From contig NZ_AP022574.1 in the NCBI RefSeq assembly GCF_010729305.1, positions 5,668,363 through 5,732,362 on the forward strand: a stretch of DNA of 64,000 nt, read 5' to 3'. This document shows, piece by piece, positions 1-8,500 of this stretch (its first letter is position 1; each line of letters opens with the position of its first letter). Below the pieces are notes generated by a model. The model ran no database searches, was not told the DNA's origin, and worked only from the letters and a program-made list of their open reading frames with translations. The stretch comes from Mycolicibacterium psychrotolerans (lineage in GTDB: Bacteria; Actinomycetota; Actinomycetes; Mycobacteriales; Mycobacteriaceae). Made by a program: the position numbers and the translations under genes.

Positions 1-2
1 GC

Positions 3-686
3 ACTGCGCTCGAGCGGGCCCGCGCGGCGCTGAAAGCCTTCCGCGTAAGCGACACCGCGGACGGGTCGACGGCGTTCGAGGAGCCGGACGCCGTGGAGGT
101 CTCCGGACTTCTGGTCAGCCGGGACCCGACGGCGCCGACGCCCACGGCCGACCATCTGCCGGGGCTGTCGGCGCTGCTGCGGATCAGTCGCGACGTCGGC
201 GCCGTCCTGCTCGGCGCGCAGCCGGCGCCGGGCGCGGCGTCGACCTGGGACGCCGCGGCGCGCCAGTCGGTGGCCGACCAGCTGCGCGCGGCGGCGTCGC
301 GGGTGCGGCTCACCGACGACGTGCTCCACCGGCTGCGGGACGCAGAGTCCTTGCTCGGATGCGATATCGCAGGCGATATCGCATCTGCGGGTCGGCACGC
401 CGCCGACGAGGCCCTCGTCCCGGGCGTGAGGATCTGCTTCACCGGCATCGCCCAGGATGAGGCTGGACGCATCGTGGACCGCGAGGAGATGGAACGGCTC
501 GCGGTGTCGGCGGGGCTCGCACCGGTGAAGTCGGTGAGCAAGACCCGCTGCGACGTACTGGTGACGGCGGAGGCCGGCACGCAGTCGGGCAAGGCGCGCA
601 AGGCCGTCGAGTACGGCAAGCCGGTGCTGACGGCCGACGAGTTCTTCGCCTGGCTCGCCGCCCGCCCCCGCTTGCCCGCAGAGTAG
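3..686 (+). CDS. BRCT-domain protein, probable DnaQ-like exonuclease, 5' end outside window
   Basis: The frame is open to the window edge, so only the last 227 residues are visible. The C-terminal 85 or so residues look like a BRCT domain: a start resembling PGVRICFTG, a middle KTRCDVLV segment and a terminal GKPVLTADEFF helix. In mycobacteria this kind of BRCT tail usually follows a DnaQ/DNA polymerase III epsilon-type 3'-5' exonuclease domain, but that domain is not in the window, so the exonuclease role is inferred from family architecture. The region before the BRCT is Ala/Arg-rich without recognisable motifs. The stop lies 7 bases before the threonine aldolase start, so the two may be co-transcribed. 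Confidence 0.65.
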   Translation, partial: TALERARAALKAFRVSDTADGSTAFEEPDAVEVSGLLVSRDPTAPTPTADHLPGLSALLRISRDVGAVLLGAQPAPGAASTWDAAARQSVADQLRAAASRVRLTDDVLHRLRDAESLLGCDIAGDIASAGRHAADEALVPGVRICFTGIAQDEAGRIVDREEMERLAVSAGLAPVKSVSKTRCDVLVTAEAGTQSGKARKAVEYGKPVLTADEFFAWLAARPRLPAE

Positions 687-693
687 GGGCATC

Positions 694-1716
694 ATGGCGA
701 GCGTGTCCGTCTCTGCCGCCTTCGCCTCCGACAACGCCGCACCCGCGCACCCGGCGGCGCTGGAAGCCCTCGCACGAGCCAACGACGGACCGGCACCCTC
801 CTACGGCGACGACGCCCTCACCGCCCAGGCCGCCGACGCGCTGCGCGAGGCGTTCGACTCCCCCGGCGCCGACGTGCTCTACGCGTTCACCGGCACCGCG
901 GCCAACATCATCGCGCTCGCCTCGGCGGTGCAGCCGTGGCACGAGATCCTGTGCAGCGACGTCGCGCACGTGCTGCTCGACGAGGCGGGCGGCCCGGTGC
1001 GGCTCTCCGGCGCGCAACTGACCCGGCTGCCCAGCGTCGACGGCCTCATCGCCGTCGATGAACTCGACCGGCGAGTCGCTCGCCGCGGCCCGGTGCACCA
1101 CTCCCAGCCGCGCATCGTCACCATCACCCAGTCGACCGAGAACGGCCGGGTGTGGCAGGCGCCCGACATCAAGGGCTTCGTCGACCACGCCCACGACCTC
1201 GGCCTGCTCGTCCATGTCGACGGTTCACGCGTGGCCAATGCCATTGCTGCCCAGCAGGTCTCGCCGATCGACGCGGTCGGCGACGCGGACATCGTCACCG
1301 TGGGCGGCACCAAGAACGGCATGCTGTTCGGCGACGCGATCCTGGTCCGCCGACCCGAGCACTTCGACGGAATCCACTTCGTGCAGAAGCAGATCGGCCA
1401 TCTGGCCAGCAAGCACCGCTACGTCGCCGCCCAGTTCCTCGCGTTTCTCACCGACGACTTGTGGCTGCAGACGGCCGCGCACGCCAACGCGATGGCCCGC
1501 ACGCTCGGCGACGGCCTGGAGTCGCTGGGCCTGCACCTGGCGTCGCCGGTCGAGGCCAACGAGGTGTTCGTGCGGCTGGATCCCCCCGAGCTCGAGCGGC
1601 TGTCCCGGTCCTACGCGGTGCACCAGCCCGACCTGGACGAGCCGGTGTGGCGGTTCGTCTGCTCGTGGGCGACCACCCGCGAGGACGTCGACGGCGCGCT
1701 CGCCGCGCTGCGGTAG
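694..1716 (+). CDS. Threonine aldolase family PLP enzyme (beta-eliminating lyase)
   Basis: 340 residues, the usual length for low-specificity L-threonine aldolases, which cleave L-threonine or allo-threonine to glycine and acetaldehyde using PLP in the cytoplasm. The N-terminal S/F-ASDN and the SYGDDALT segment match the family. The HVDGSR motif (Asp176) should contact the pyridine nitrogen of PLP, and GGTKNG places the Schiff-base lysine at Lys207. The ATG start follows a GTAGGGGC ribosome-binding-like stretch that overlaps the upstream stop. Substrate stereospecificity cannot be told from sequence. Confidence 0.9.
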   Translation: MASVSVSAAFASDNAAPAHPAALEALARANDGPAPSYGDDALTAQAADALREAFDSPGADVLYAFTGTAANIIALASAVQPWHEILCSDVAHVLLDEAGGPVRLSGAQLTRLPSVDGLIAVDELDRRVARRGPVHHSQPRIVTITQSTENGRVWQAPDIKGFVDHAHDLGLLVHVDGSRVANAIAAQQVSPIDAVGDADIVTVGGTKNGMLFGDAILVRRPEHFDGIHFVQKQIGHLASKHRYVAAQFLAFLTDDLWLQTAAHANAMARTLGDGLESLGLHLASPVEANEVFVRLDPPELERLSRSYAVHQPDLDEPVWRFVCSWATTREDVDGALAALR

Positions 1717-1719
1717 CAC

Positions 1720-2652
1720 TCAGTTGGGAAGACCCGACGCGTAGTTCTCCTTGACGACGTCGAGGTGCACCCAGCTGTCCACCGCGCCGACCCCGTCGAA
1801 TTCCCTCACCACGTCCACGATGTCGACCAGCTGCGCGGACGAGAACGCGCGGACGGTGACGAGCAGGTCGTAGCGGCCGAGGACACGGGCGACGAAGATC
1901 ACCGCCGCCATCTTCTGCAACGCCGCGACGACGGCGTCGTGCGGGCCGGTCAGCCGGATGCCCAGACCCAGCGCACTCTGCCGGTCCTGGCCCGAGTGCC
2001 GCACCACCGCACCGACGCGCACCACGTTGTTCTCGATCAGCCTCACCACCCGCCGGCGCGCCCCGGCGGGCGAAAGTCCCACGGCCGCAGCCAGATCGAC
2101 ATAGGACGCGCGCCCGTCGTCCTGAAGAGCGCGCAGCAGCCGACGGTCCACGTCGTCGACCGTGACGCCGACCTCACCGACGGGACCGATCACGTCGCGC
2201 ACCACCTCGACGTAGCCGAGCGTGTCGACGCCCGCCACCCCGTCGAGGGCGCGCACCTCACCGATCGCGCGGTCGATCTCGGACATCGAGCCCGCGCGGA
2301 TCTCGGCGACGAGCCCGTACGGCCCGCTGGTCAACGACAGGAACGCGACATCGCCCCGGCCGGCCAGCGCGCGGGCGATCGGCGCGGCGGGGCCCGCGAC
2401 GACGACGCTGACGTGGGCGAGCGCCCCGCGCCCGAGCACCGCGGGGTGGACGACTCCGCGCACCACCACCTGTCCGCTGCTGATCAGCCGGTGCACCCGG
2501 GTGGCCGCGGCCGAGCGGGACAGGCCGATGGCGGCGGCGATGTCCAGATGCGTCAGCCGGCCGTCGTGTTCGAGCAGACCGATGATCGCGCCGTCCACGT
2601 CGTCCAAGATTTTTCCGCCCTTTCCTGCCGCCGCATGGTGCACCGATCGCAC
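1720..2652 (-). CDS. Lrp/AsnC family transcriptional regulator with two AsnC units
   Basis: About 310 residues, twice the length of a classical Lrp. It contains two consecutive units, each a winged helix-turn-helix (LDDVDGAIIGLLEHDGR near residue 16; VDRRLLRALQDDGRAS near residue 165) followed by an AsnC ligand-binding domain. Such double-unit regulators are common in actinobacteria. It is divergent from the agmatinase gene, so it plausibly senses an amino acid or polyamine and controls that gene; this is inference from position. The first 15 or so residues (HHAAAGKGG) look non-conserved, and a TTG about 40 bases downstream of the assigned start is an alternative. Confidence 0.87.
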   Translation of the reverse strand: MRSVHHAAAGKGGKILDDVDGAIIGLLEHDGRLTHLDIAAAIGLSRSAAATRVHRLISSGQVVVRGVVHPAVLGRGALAHVSVVVAGPAAPIARALAGRGDVAFLSLTSGPYGLVAEIRAGSMSEIDRAIGEVRALDGVAGVDTLGYVEVVRDVIGPVGEVGVTVDDVDRRLLRALQDDGRASYVDLAAAVGLSPAGARRRVVRLIENNVVRVGAVVRHSGQDRQSALGLGIRLTGPHDAVVAALQKMAAVIFVARVLGRYDLLVTVRAFSSAQLVDIVDVVREFDGVGAVDSWVHLDVVKENYASGLPN

Positions 2653-2734
2653 AGCTGATCGCCACCATAGACGGGATAGTCGCTAAACACCGGCAGATCG
2701 ACACACGGAAACGCCTGGACGCTATCGAAGCGAT

Positions 2735-2754
2735 TGCGCTCCCCTTTCAGCGCA
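2735..2754. promoter_or_regulatory. Inverted repeat in the regulator/agmatinase divergent region
   Basis: TGCGCT, 8 bases, AGCGCA is a perfect 6-base inverted repeat located 39 bases before the agmatinase ATG. It is a candidate operator for the divergent AsnC-type regulator. The call rests on symmetry and position only. Confidence 0.3.
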
Positions 2755-2793
2755 CCTACCGTTAGCTCCATCACATTCTCGGAGGACCAGAAC

Positions 2794-3735
2794 ATGCCTG
2801 TTGGACCCGTCGACGCGTCGATCACGCCCCGCTACGCCGGGCCCGCGACGTTCGCCCGGCTGCCCCGCCTCGATCAGGTGACGTGCGCCGACGTCGTCGT
2901 CGCCGGCATCCCGTTCGATTCCGGGGTGTCCTACCGGCCCGGCGCCCGGTTCGGCCCCACGCACGTCCGTGAGGCGTCGCGGCTGCTGCGGCCCTACAAC
3001 CCGGCCATGGACGTGTCGCCGTTCGAGCTGGTGCAGGTCGCCGACGCGGGCGACATCGCGGTGAACCCCTTCAACATCGACGAGGCGATCGAAACCATCG
3101 AGGGCGCCGCCGCCGAGCTGACCGCCGACAACACCAAGCTGGTGACGATCGGCGGCGACCACACCATCGCGCTGCCGCTGCTGCGGGCGGCCGCCGCCAA
3201 GCACGGTCCCGTCGCGCTGGTGCACTTCGACGCGCACCTCGACACGTGGGACACGTATTTCGGTGCCGCGTACACCCACGGCACTCCGTTCCGCCGGGCG
3301 GTGGAGGAGGGCATCGTCGACACCGAGGCGCTCTCGCATGTCGGCACCCGTGGCCCGCTGTACGGCAAGAAGGACCTCGAGGACGACCGCCGCTTCGGTT
3401 TCGGCATCGTCACCTCGTCCGACGTCTACTACCAGGGCGTGCGGGAGGTCGTCGACAAGCTGCGCACCCGGGTGGGGTCGCGGCCGGTGTACGTGTCGAT
3501 CGACATCGACGTGCTCGACCCCGCGCACGCGCCGGGGACGGGGACGCCCGAGGCCGGCGGCATGACCAGCCGCGAGCTGCTCGAGATCCTGCGCGGCTTC
3601 CGCGGACTGAACCTGGTGGGTGCCGACGTCGTCGAGGTGGCGCCGGCCTACGACCACGCGGAGATCACCGGGGTGGCCGCCTCGCACGTCGCCTACGACC
3701 TGGTGTCGTTGCTGGCGCTGGGCGCCGAGGACTGA
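2794..3735 (+). CDS. speB: Agmatinase / ureohydrolase family
   Basis: 313 residues from the ATG at 2794, chosen because GGAGG lies 8 bases upstream; the frame is open further upstream but has no better signal. Ureohydrolases use a binuclear Mn centre to hydrolyse agmatine to putrescine and urea. The ligands are visible: GGDHT (His123), FDAHLD (Asp146, His148, Asp150) and SIDIDVLDPAHAPGTGTPE toward the C-terminus. The last motif and overall length favour agmatinase over arginase, but guanidinobutyrase or another guanidino substrate cannot be excluded. The neighbouring double AsnC regulator is divergent and likely controls it. Confidence 0.88.
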   Translation: MPVGPVDASITPRYAGPATFARLPRLDQVTCADVVVAGIPFDSGVSYRPGARFGPTHVREASRLLRPYNPAMDVSPFELVQVADAGDIAVNPFNIDEAIETIEGAAAELTADNTKLVTIGGDHTIALPLLRAAAAKHGPVALVHFDAHLDTWDTYFGAAYTHGTPFRRAVEEGIVDTEALSHVGTRGPLYGKKDLEDDRRFGFGIVTSSDVYYQGVREVVDKLRTRVGSRPVYVSIDIDVLDPAHAPGTGTPEAGGMTSRELLEILRGFRGLNLVGADVVEVAPAYDHAEITGVAASHVAYDLVSLLALGAED

Positions 3736-3758
3736 CCCGGTGCGGTAGGGTGGTGTCA

Positions 3759-3785
3759 CGTCGGCCGGTTTTCTTGCGGCCGACG
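3759..3785. promoter_or_regulatory. Strong hairpin between agmatinase and helicase genes
   Basis: CGTCGGCCG and CGGCCGACG form a perfect 9-bp stem around a 9-base pyrimidine-rich loop, starting 24 bases after the agmatinase stop. There is no T-run behind it, so it is either a non-canonical terminator or part of the 245-base leader preceding the DEAD-box helicase. Nothing else coding is visible in 3736-3980. Confidence 0.45.
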
Positions 3786-3980
3786 CGTCGTGAAACGCAA
3801 GCCATCGACAGTGGCGCCGGCTTCGCAGCCTGGCCGCCCCGCCTGATGGCCCGTGGACCAACACAGCTCGTGTCACGGCGATCGAAGGTGCCCACCGGCA
3901 CTCTCGCCACCCCTGTGTTGAGGTACCGCGCGTGACACATCGCCGGCTCAGCACACTGATGCCTGGAAGGCACTCGACAG

Positions 3981-5288
3981 TTGAACAGCACCAAGACCTT
4001 CGCCGATCTCGGCGTTTCCCAACCCTTGATCGACGCGCTCACCGCGCGGGGAATCAGCTCTCCCTTCCCGATCCAGCAGGAGACCCTGCCCGACACCCTG
4101 GCCGGCCGTGACGTGCTCGGCCGGGGCAAGACCGGCAGCGGTAAGACGCTCGCCTTCTCGATTCCGCTGGTCAGCCGGCTCGCCGGCCGCAAGCGCCGTC
4201 CGTCGCATCCGTCCGGTCTCATCCTGGCGCCCACCCGCGAACTGGCGACCCAGATCTCGGCAGCCCTCGCGCCGCTGGCCGCTGTGAACAACCTCACGGT
4301 GACCACCATTTTCGGCGGTGTCTCCCAGCACCGGCAGGTGCAGGCACTGCGCGCGGGCGCCGACATCGTCGTCGCCTGCCCGGGCCGGCTCGAGGACCTG
4401 ATGAAGCAGAAGCTGGTCAGCCTCGACAATGTGGCCGTCACCGTCATCGACGAGGCCGACCACATGGCCGATCTGGGCTTCCTGCCCGGCGTCACCCGCA
4501 TCCTGGCCGCCACCCCGGCCGATGGTCAGCGGCTGCTGTTCTCCGCGACGCTGGACAACGGTGTGGACAAGCTGGTGAAGCGCTTCCTGCGCAACGAGGT
4601 GCTGCACTCGGTGGACAGCCCGGAGTCGCACGTTCCCGCGATGACCCACCACGTCTTCCACGTCGCCGGCCCGCAGGACAAGAAGGATCTCGTGCACCGG
4701 CTCGCCTCGGGCACCGGTCGGCGAATCCTGTTCATGCGCACCAAGCATCACGCCCGCAAGATGGCCAAGCAGCTCACCGATGCCGGTATCCCCTCAGTTG
4801 ATCTGCACGGCAACCTTTCTCAGCCCGCACGCGACCGCAACCTGGCCGCGTTCAGCTCCGGTCAGGTCCGGGTGCTCGTCGCGACCGACATCGCCGCGCG
4901 CGGGGTGCATGTCGACGACATCGAGCTCGTGGTGCACATCGACCCGCCCGCCGAGCACAAGGCGTACCTGCACCGGTCGGGCCGCACGGCACGCGCCGGC
5001 AGCGCCGGCGATGTGGTGACCGTGGTCCTGCCCGAACAGCGCAGGGAGACACAAGCTTTGCTGCGCCGGGCCGGAATTCAGGTGGCCCCGCAGCAGGTGA
5101 CCGCGAACTCTGACGCAGTGAGCAAGGTCGCCGGTGAGGTGGCGCCTTACCGGGCGCCTGAGCCTCGCGTTGTCGCCGCTCCGGCACCGCGGCCTTCAAC
5201 ACCGCGCCGGTCGGCCGGTTCGTCCGGATCCTCGCGGCGGCGTTCGCGTCGCCCGGCGGGTGCCGGCGGGCGGTCGTACCAGCGCTAG
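3981..5288 (+). CDS. DEAD-box ATP-dependent RNA helicase (RhlE-like)
   Basis: 435 residues with the helicase motifs in order: Q-motif region FPIQQETLP, motif I GRGKTGSGKT near residue 50, PTRELA, VIDEADHM (DEAD), FSATL, and in the second RecA domain ATDIAARGVHVDDIE and HRSGRTAR. The C-terminus is a basic Ser/Arg/Pro tail typical of RhlE-type RNA chaperones. It unwinds RNA with ATP in ribosome assembly or RNA turnover. The start is TTG with a GGAAGG stretch about 11 bases upstream. The 245-base untranslated leader resembles leaders of cold-induced helicases, which is an inference. The stop overlaps the convergent DUF6766 stop by four bases. Confidence 0.92.
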   Translation: MNSTKTFADLGVSQPLIDALTARGISSPFPIQQETLPDTLAGRDVLGRGKTGSGKTLAFSIPLVSRLAGRKRRPSHPSGLILAPTRELATQISAALAPLAAVNNLTVTTIFGGVSQHRQVQALRAGADIVVACPGRLEDLMKQKLVSLDNVAVTVIDEADHMADLGFLPGVTRILAATPADGQRLLFSATLDNGVDKLVKRFLRNEVLHSVDSPESHVPAMTHHVFHVAGPQDKKDLVHRLASGTGRRILFMRTKHHARKMAKQLTDAGIPSVDLHGNLSQPARDRNLAAFSSGQVRVLVATDIAARGVHVDDIELVVHIDPPAEHKAYLHRSGRTARAGSAGDVVTVVLPEQRRETQALLRRAGIQVAPQQVTANSDAVSKVAGEVAPYRAPEPRVVAAPAPRPSTPRRSAGSSGSSRRRSRRPAGAGGRSYQR

Positions 5289-5962
5289 GCGCTGGTCTCG
5301 TGGTGCGGGTCGGCCACCGGTTTCGATTCCGGTGACCCGCGCTGCCGCAGGAAGATCGACAGCCCGACGATCGCGGCGACGGCGACGAACTCGCTCTGCC
5401 AGTTCTGCATCGACTCGAACCAGAACTGGGATGTGGTGACGTAGCGCCACACCGAGATCGCCGCCTCGCCGTGCTGGCGGCCCTCGTCGTTGTAGGCGGC
5501 GACGCCACCCACGGCGTGCAGCGCCCACGATGCGAAGAACAGTGCGAAGAACGCGATCGCCAGCGAGTACTCGTAGACGGTCAGCACCGCGCCGCCGTGG
5601 CGCACCGGCCACGGCGTCTTCGGTGTGATCGGGACCGTGTGCGGGTCGCGGTCCTGCGGCGCGTCGCTCTCCATCGGCTTGGACTCCGACGAACCGCGCT
5701 GGAACAGGAATGCCGTGAGCACGACGTACATGCCCATCTGCAGGAATTCCGATTCCCAGTTCTCGAACGTGGCCTCGACGAAATCCCCGGTCCGCAGGTA
5801 GCCGACCACCGACACCGTGTCCGTTGAACCGTGTTCGCGTTCTTCGGCGTTGTGGGCGGCCGTGCCAGACACCACCATGCTGGCGAAGAACACCGCGAAC
5901 AGCCCCAGACAGGCCAGCAACAGACCGTTATCGCGGACCCAGCCCCGGCGTGCGTGCGTCAC
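5285..5962 (-). CDS. DUF6766 family membrane protein
   Basis: 225 residues with four hydrophobic segments in two similar halves: around residues 12-32 and 75-92, then 130-150 and 190-205. Each half carries a similar luminal-type stretch (GTAAHN..E / GVAAYNDEG followed by ..FENWESEF / MQNWQSEF) and ends near FLFQRGS-SESKP or FLRQRGSPESKP, so the protein looks like an internal duplication. This matches the DUF6766 family common in actinobacteria; its function is unknown. GTG start. The gene converges on and overlaps the helicase by four bases. Confidence 0.8.
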   Translation of the reverse strand: MTHARRGWVRDNGLLLACLGLFAVFFASMVVSGTAAHNAEEREHGSTDTVSVVGYLRTGDFVEATFENWESEFLQMGMYVVLTAFLFQRGSSESKPMESDAPQDRDPHTVPITPKTPWPVRHGGAVLTVYEYSLAIAFFALFFASWALHAVGGVAAYNDEGRQHGEAAISVWRYVTTSQFWFESMQNWQSEFVAVAAIVGLSIFLRQRGSPESKPVADPHHETSA

Positions 5963-6000
5963 CTCTCCAGTATCGCCCCGTCGGCCGAATGTGCGGGTGC

Positions 6001-6549
6001 TCAGGCCTTGGAGTGCTCGGCCCGGAACGACACGGCGACCTCGTCGGCCACCTTCATCGCGCCCATCATCAGCGAGTACGGCTTGACCCCGAAGTCTTTG
6101 TGGCTGACCACCGCGTCGCAGGCCATCCGCCAGGTCTCCCCCAGGTCCTCGACACGCAGATCCACCGACCGGGGCCGGGAGCGGCCGTGGATCTCCAGCG
6201 TGCCGGACAGCCGGTAGCCGCCGTCGACGGCCGTCACCTCGTCGCTGGAGAAGCGGATCTGCGGATACCGCTTGGCGTCAAGGCTTTTCAACGCGTTGGA
6301 GCGGGCCAGTGCCTTCTCCACACCGGTCAGCCCTTTGACCCCGCCGTCGCCCCGCAGGACTTCGAGGGAGTCGACGTCGACGGTCAGCTCCACCGCGGAC
6401 GGCTCGTCGCCCGACCACGTCACCGTCGCATGCCAGGCCGTCATCGCGATCGTCAGCCGGTGCCCCATCGCGGCGGCCGGGCCGGTGACCCCGGTGGTCA
6501 GCAGGAGTTCTCCGTGCGAGGGGTCCAGGGTCCACGCGGAGGCTGCCAT
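6001..6549 (-). CDS. YceI-like domain protein
   Basis: 182 residues, no signal peptide. The sequence fits the YceI lipocalin-like barrel: W-x-LDPSHGELL at the N-terminus, VDVDSLEVL, the KSLDAKRYPQIRF segment, SGTLEIHG, and a terminal VSHKDFGVKP-like stretch. YceI proteins bind isoprenoid or amphiphilic ligands; many actinobacterial members are cytoplasmic and of unknown role. It is 18 bases downstream of the flavoprotein gene on the same strand, suggesting an operon. Confidence 0.82.
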   Translation of the reverse strand: MAASAWTLDPSHGELLLTTGVTGPAAAMGHRLTIAMTAWHATVTWSGDEPSAVELTVDVDSLEVLRGDGGVKGLTGVEKALARSNALKSLDAKRYPQIRFSSDEVTAVDGGYRLSGTLEIHGRSRPRSVDLRVEDLGETWRMACDAVVSHKDFGVKPYSLMMGAMKVADEVAVSFRAEHSKA

Positions 6550-6567
6550 CGCACGAATGTAGCCGTG

Positions 6568-7500
6568 TCAGTCGACGGGCGGATAGGGCAGTCCGAACTC
6601 GTCGGCCAGCAGGCTCTGCACGATGATCATCGCCGCCTGTGAACCCGAGGCGATCGCCCCGGCGATGTGCGGCTGCTGGGTGCACACGTCGCCGGCGGCG
6701 AAGACGCCGTGCGCGCTGGTGCGGTGGATGGTGTCGACGGCGAGCGGTTCGGTGCCCAGCGGCCCCGGGGTGCACGTCGCCCCCAGTTCGGCGGCCAGCG
6801 GAGAGCGCTGCCGCACGGGAGCCTCCACCAGCAGACCCTGCCGCGTCAGCCGGGTTCCGTCGGCGAACGCGATCTCGGTCAGTGCGCCGTCGGCGCCGAT
6901 CAATCCGACCACCCGGCGATCGTCGACCTCGACGCCGGAGGCCTGCAGCACCCGGCGGTCGTCGAGGCTCAGCTCCGAGCGCCCGTCGGTCAGCAGCACC
7001 ACGTCGTCGGTCCAGCCGCGCAGCATCAACGCCATGTGGACGCCCTGACTGCCCGAGGCCAGTGCCGCCAGGGGCTTGTCGCGCATCTCCCAGCCGTGAC
7101 AGAAGGGGCACTGGAACACCGATCGGCCCCACAGCTCTTCCAGTCCGGGCAGCGACGGCGGGCAGTAGGCCATCCCCGACGCCAGCAGCACCCGCTTCGC
7201 CGAGATCGTGGCGCCGTCGGCGAGATCGAGCAGATAGCCGTTGTCGACGGCACGGCCGCGCGTCACCTCGGCGCGCCGATACTCGACGCTGGGATAGGCC
7301 GCCAGCTCGGCCCGCCCGGTCGCGTACAGGGCGTCGGGTGGCCGCTGATCGAAGCCGAGCAGCCCGCCGATCGCGGGTGCTGCCCGGTTGCTGGGGTCGT
7401 CGGCGTCGACGACGATCGTCGTGCGCCTGGCCCGGCCCAGCACCAGCGCCCCGCTCAACCCGGCGGCGCCACCGCCGATGACCGCACATTCCCATTCCAC
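6568..7500 (-). CDS. FAD-dependent pyridine-nucleotide oxidoreductase, thioredoxin reductase-like
   Basis: 310 residues. It has an N-terminal FAD-binding GGGAAGLSGA motif, a CPFC redox-type pair near residue 131 in the position of the thioredoxin reductase active-site disulfide, a degenerate NAD(P) segment (LASGSQGVHMAL), and the C-terminal FAAGDVCTQQPHIAGAIASG motif that binds the FAD ribityl chain. The length is that of the bacterial low-Mr thioredoxin reductase family, but divergence and lack of an adjacent thioredoxin suggest a TrxB-like protein of unknown partner. GTG start. It is probably co-transcribed with the YceI gene. Confidence 0.85.
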   Translation of the reverse strand: MEWECAVIGGGAAGLSGALVLGRARRTTIVVDADDPSNRAAPAIGGLLGFDQRPPDALYATGRAELAAYPSVEYRRAEVTRGRAVDNGYLLDLADGATISAKRVLLASGMAYCPPSLPGLEELWGRSVFQCPFCHGWEMRDKPLAALASGSQGVHMALMLRGWTDDVVLLTDGRSELSLDDRRVLQASGVEVDDRRVVGLIGADGALTEIAFADGTRLTRQGLLVEAPVRQRSPLAAELGATCTPGPLGTEPLAVDTIHRTSAHGVFAAGDVCTQQPHIAGAIASGSQAAMIIVQSLLADEFGLPYPPVD

Positions 7501-7528
7501 GGGGCCCTGATTCCCGCTCTGCGCGTGA

Positions 7529-8500
7529 TTACGCCTGCGCAGGGGAGCGCTTCAGCCGATGTGACGCAATCACTAGCACGGCGGTCGACGCCATGAGCCA
7601 CACGGCGAGCACCACATACGGGCCGGACCGCTGATGATCGGGGAAGTAGGTCGCCGAGTGGATCGCCGAGACGGCCGCGCCGCTGGGCAGCGCGTGGTTG
7701 AGGAAGGAGAACGGCTGTGGCAGCAGCGTCGCCGACACCGCGCCGCCCGAGGAGGTGTTGCCGAGCAGGATGAACACCAGCCAGGTCGGGATGATCGCCC
7801 AGCGGTGGATCATCACCAGCATCGCCGAGTTGAACATCGCGGCGACGCCGATCTGCGCGGACACCAGCGCCCACAGCACCGGGAACGGCGTGCTCAACGC
7901 GCCGAGCACCGGGCCGGCGACGGCGGCCAGGGTCGCCCCGCCGACCACCGCCAGCACCGCGAGGCAGCCCAGCCAGCGGCCCAGCGTCAACGTCTTGACG
8001 TTGGCGCGCAGCTGGAACATGGTCACGAACCCGAGGATCGTCGCGGCGATGATGAGGTAGAACGTCGCCAGCCCGGCGGGGTCGGCGGCGGGCAGCGGGT
8101 GCAGGTCGACGATCGTCAGCGCGAGCTGCCCCGAGGCCGCCTGGTCGATCTGGGTCAGGACGCGCGCCGACGACGGGTCGCTGGCACTGGAGATCAGCAG
8201 CTCGGGCGGGACGGCGGTGGTGTCGATGACCGCGGTGATCTCCTGCTCGCCCACCGCCTGCACCGCCGCGGCGCGGGTCGGATAGCGATGAGGCTCGAAT
8301 TCTTGGGAGCGCTGCTGCATTTCGGCGAGCAGTTGCGGCGACGCGTCCCCCACGACGCCCACCGGAAGGTGGCGCGGGACCGGTCGGCCCAGCGCGATCG
8401 TGTAGGCGGCGACGAACGACGCGCCGAGCACCAGCGCGATACCGAGCACGGCGGCGACCTTGCGCAGTTCCAGCGGGATCGCCCGCAGGCGTGCCCTCAC
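7529..8500 (-). CDS. Multi-pass membrane protein (YhgE/ABC-2 permease-like), last gene of fdh operon
   Basis: 323 residues from a GTG whose G-TGA overlaps the nrfD stop by four bases, so it is translationally coupled to the formate dehydrogenase genes; the frame is open further upstream but that part lies inside nrfD. One N-terminal TM segment (about 15-35) is followed by a roughly 100-residue extracytoplasmic domain (LPVGVVGDASPQLL...) and then about five TM segments and a terminal one. That topology matches YhgE/Pip and ABC-2 permease-like proteins (DUF3533 type). There is no ATPase partner nearby. Its role in the Fdh complex is unknown. Confidence 0.65.
   Translation of the reverse strand: MRARLRAIPLELRKVAAVLGIALVLGASFVAAYTIALGRPVPRHLPVGVVGDASPQLLAEMQQRSQEFEPHRYPTRAAAVQAVGEQEITAVIDTTAVPPELLISSASDPSSARVLTQIDQAASGQLALTIVDLHPLPAADPAGLATFYLIIAATILGFVTMFQLRANVKTLTLGRWLGCLAVLAVVGGATLAAVAGPVLGALSTPFPVLWALVSAQIGVAAMFNSAMLVMIHRWAIIPTWLVFILLGNTSSGGAVSATLLPQPFSFLNHALPSGAAVSAIHSATYFPDHQRSGPYVVLAVWLMASTAVLVIASHRLKRSPAQA

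Noticed and set aside
439..1719. Several long frames overlapping threonine aldolase on both strands
   Set aside because: Composition is Arg/Pro/Ala-rich and the aldolase frame has clear PLP motifs.
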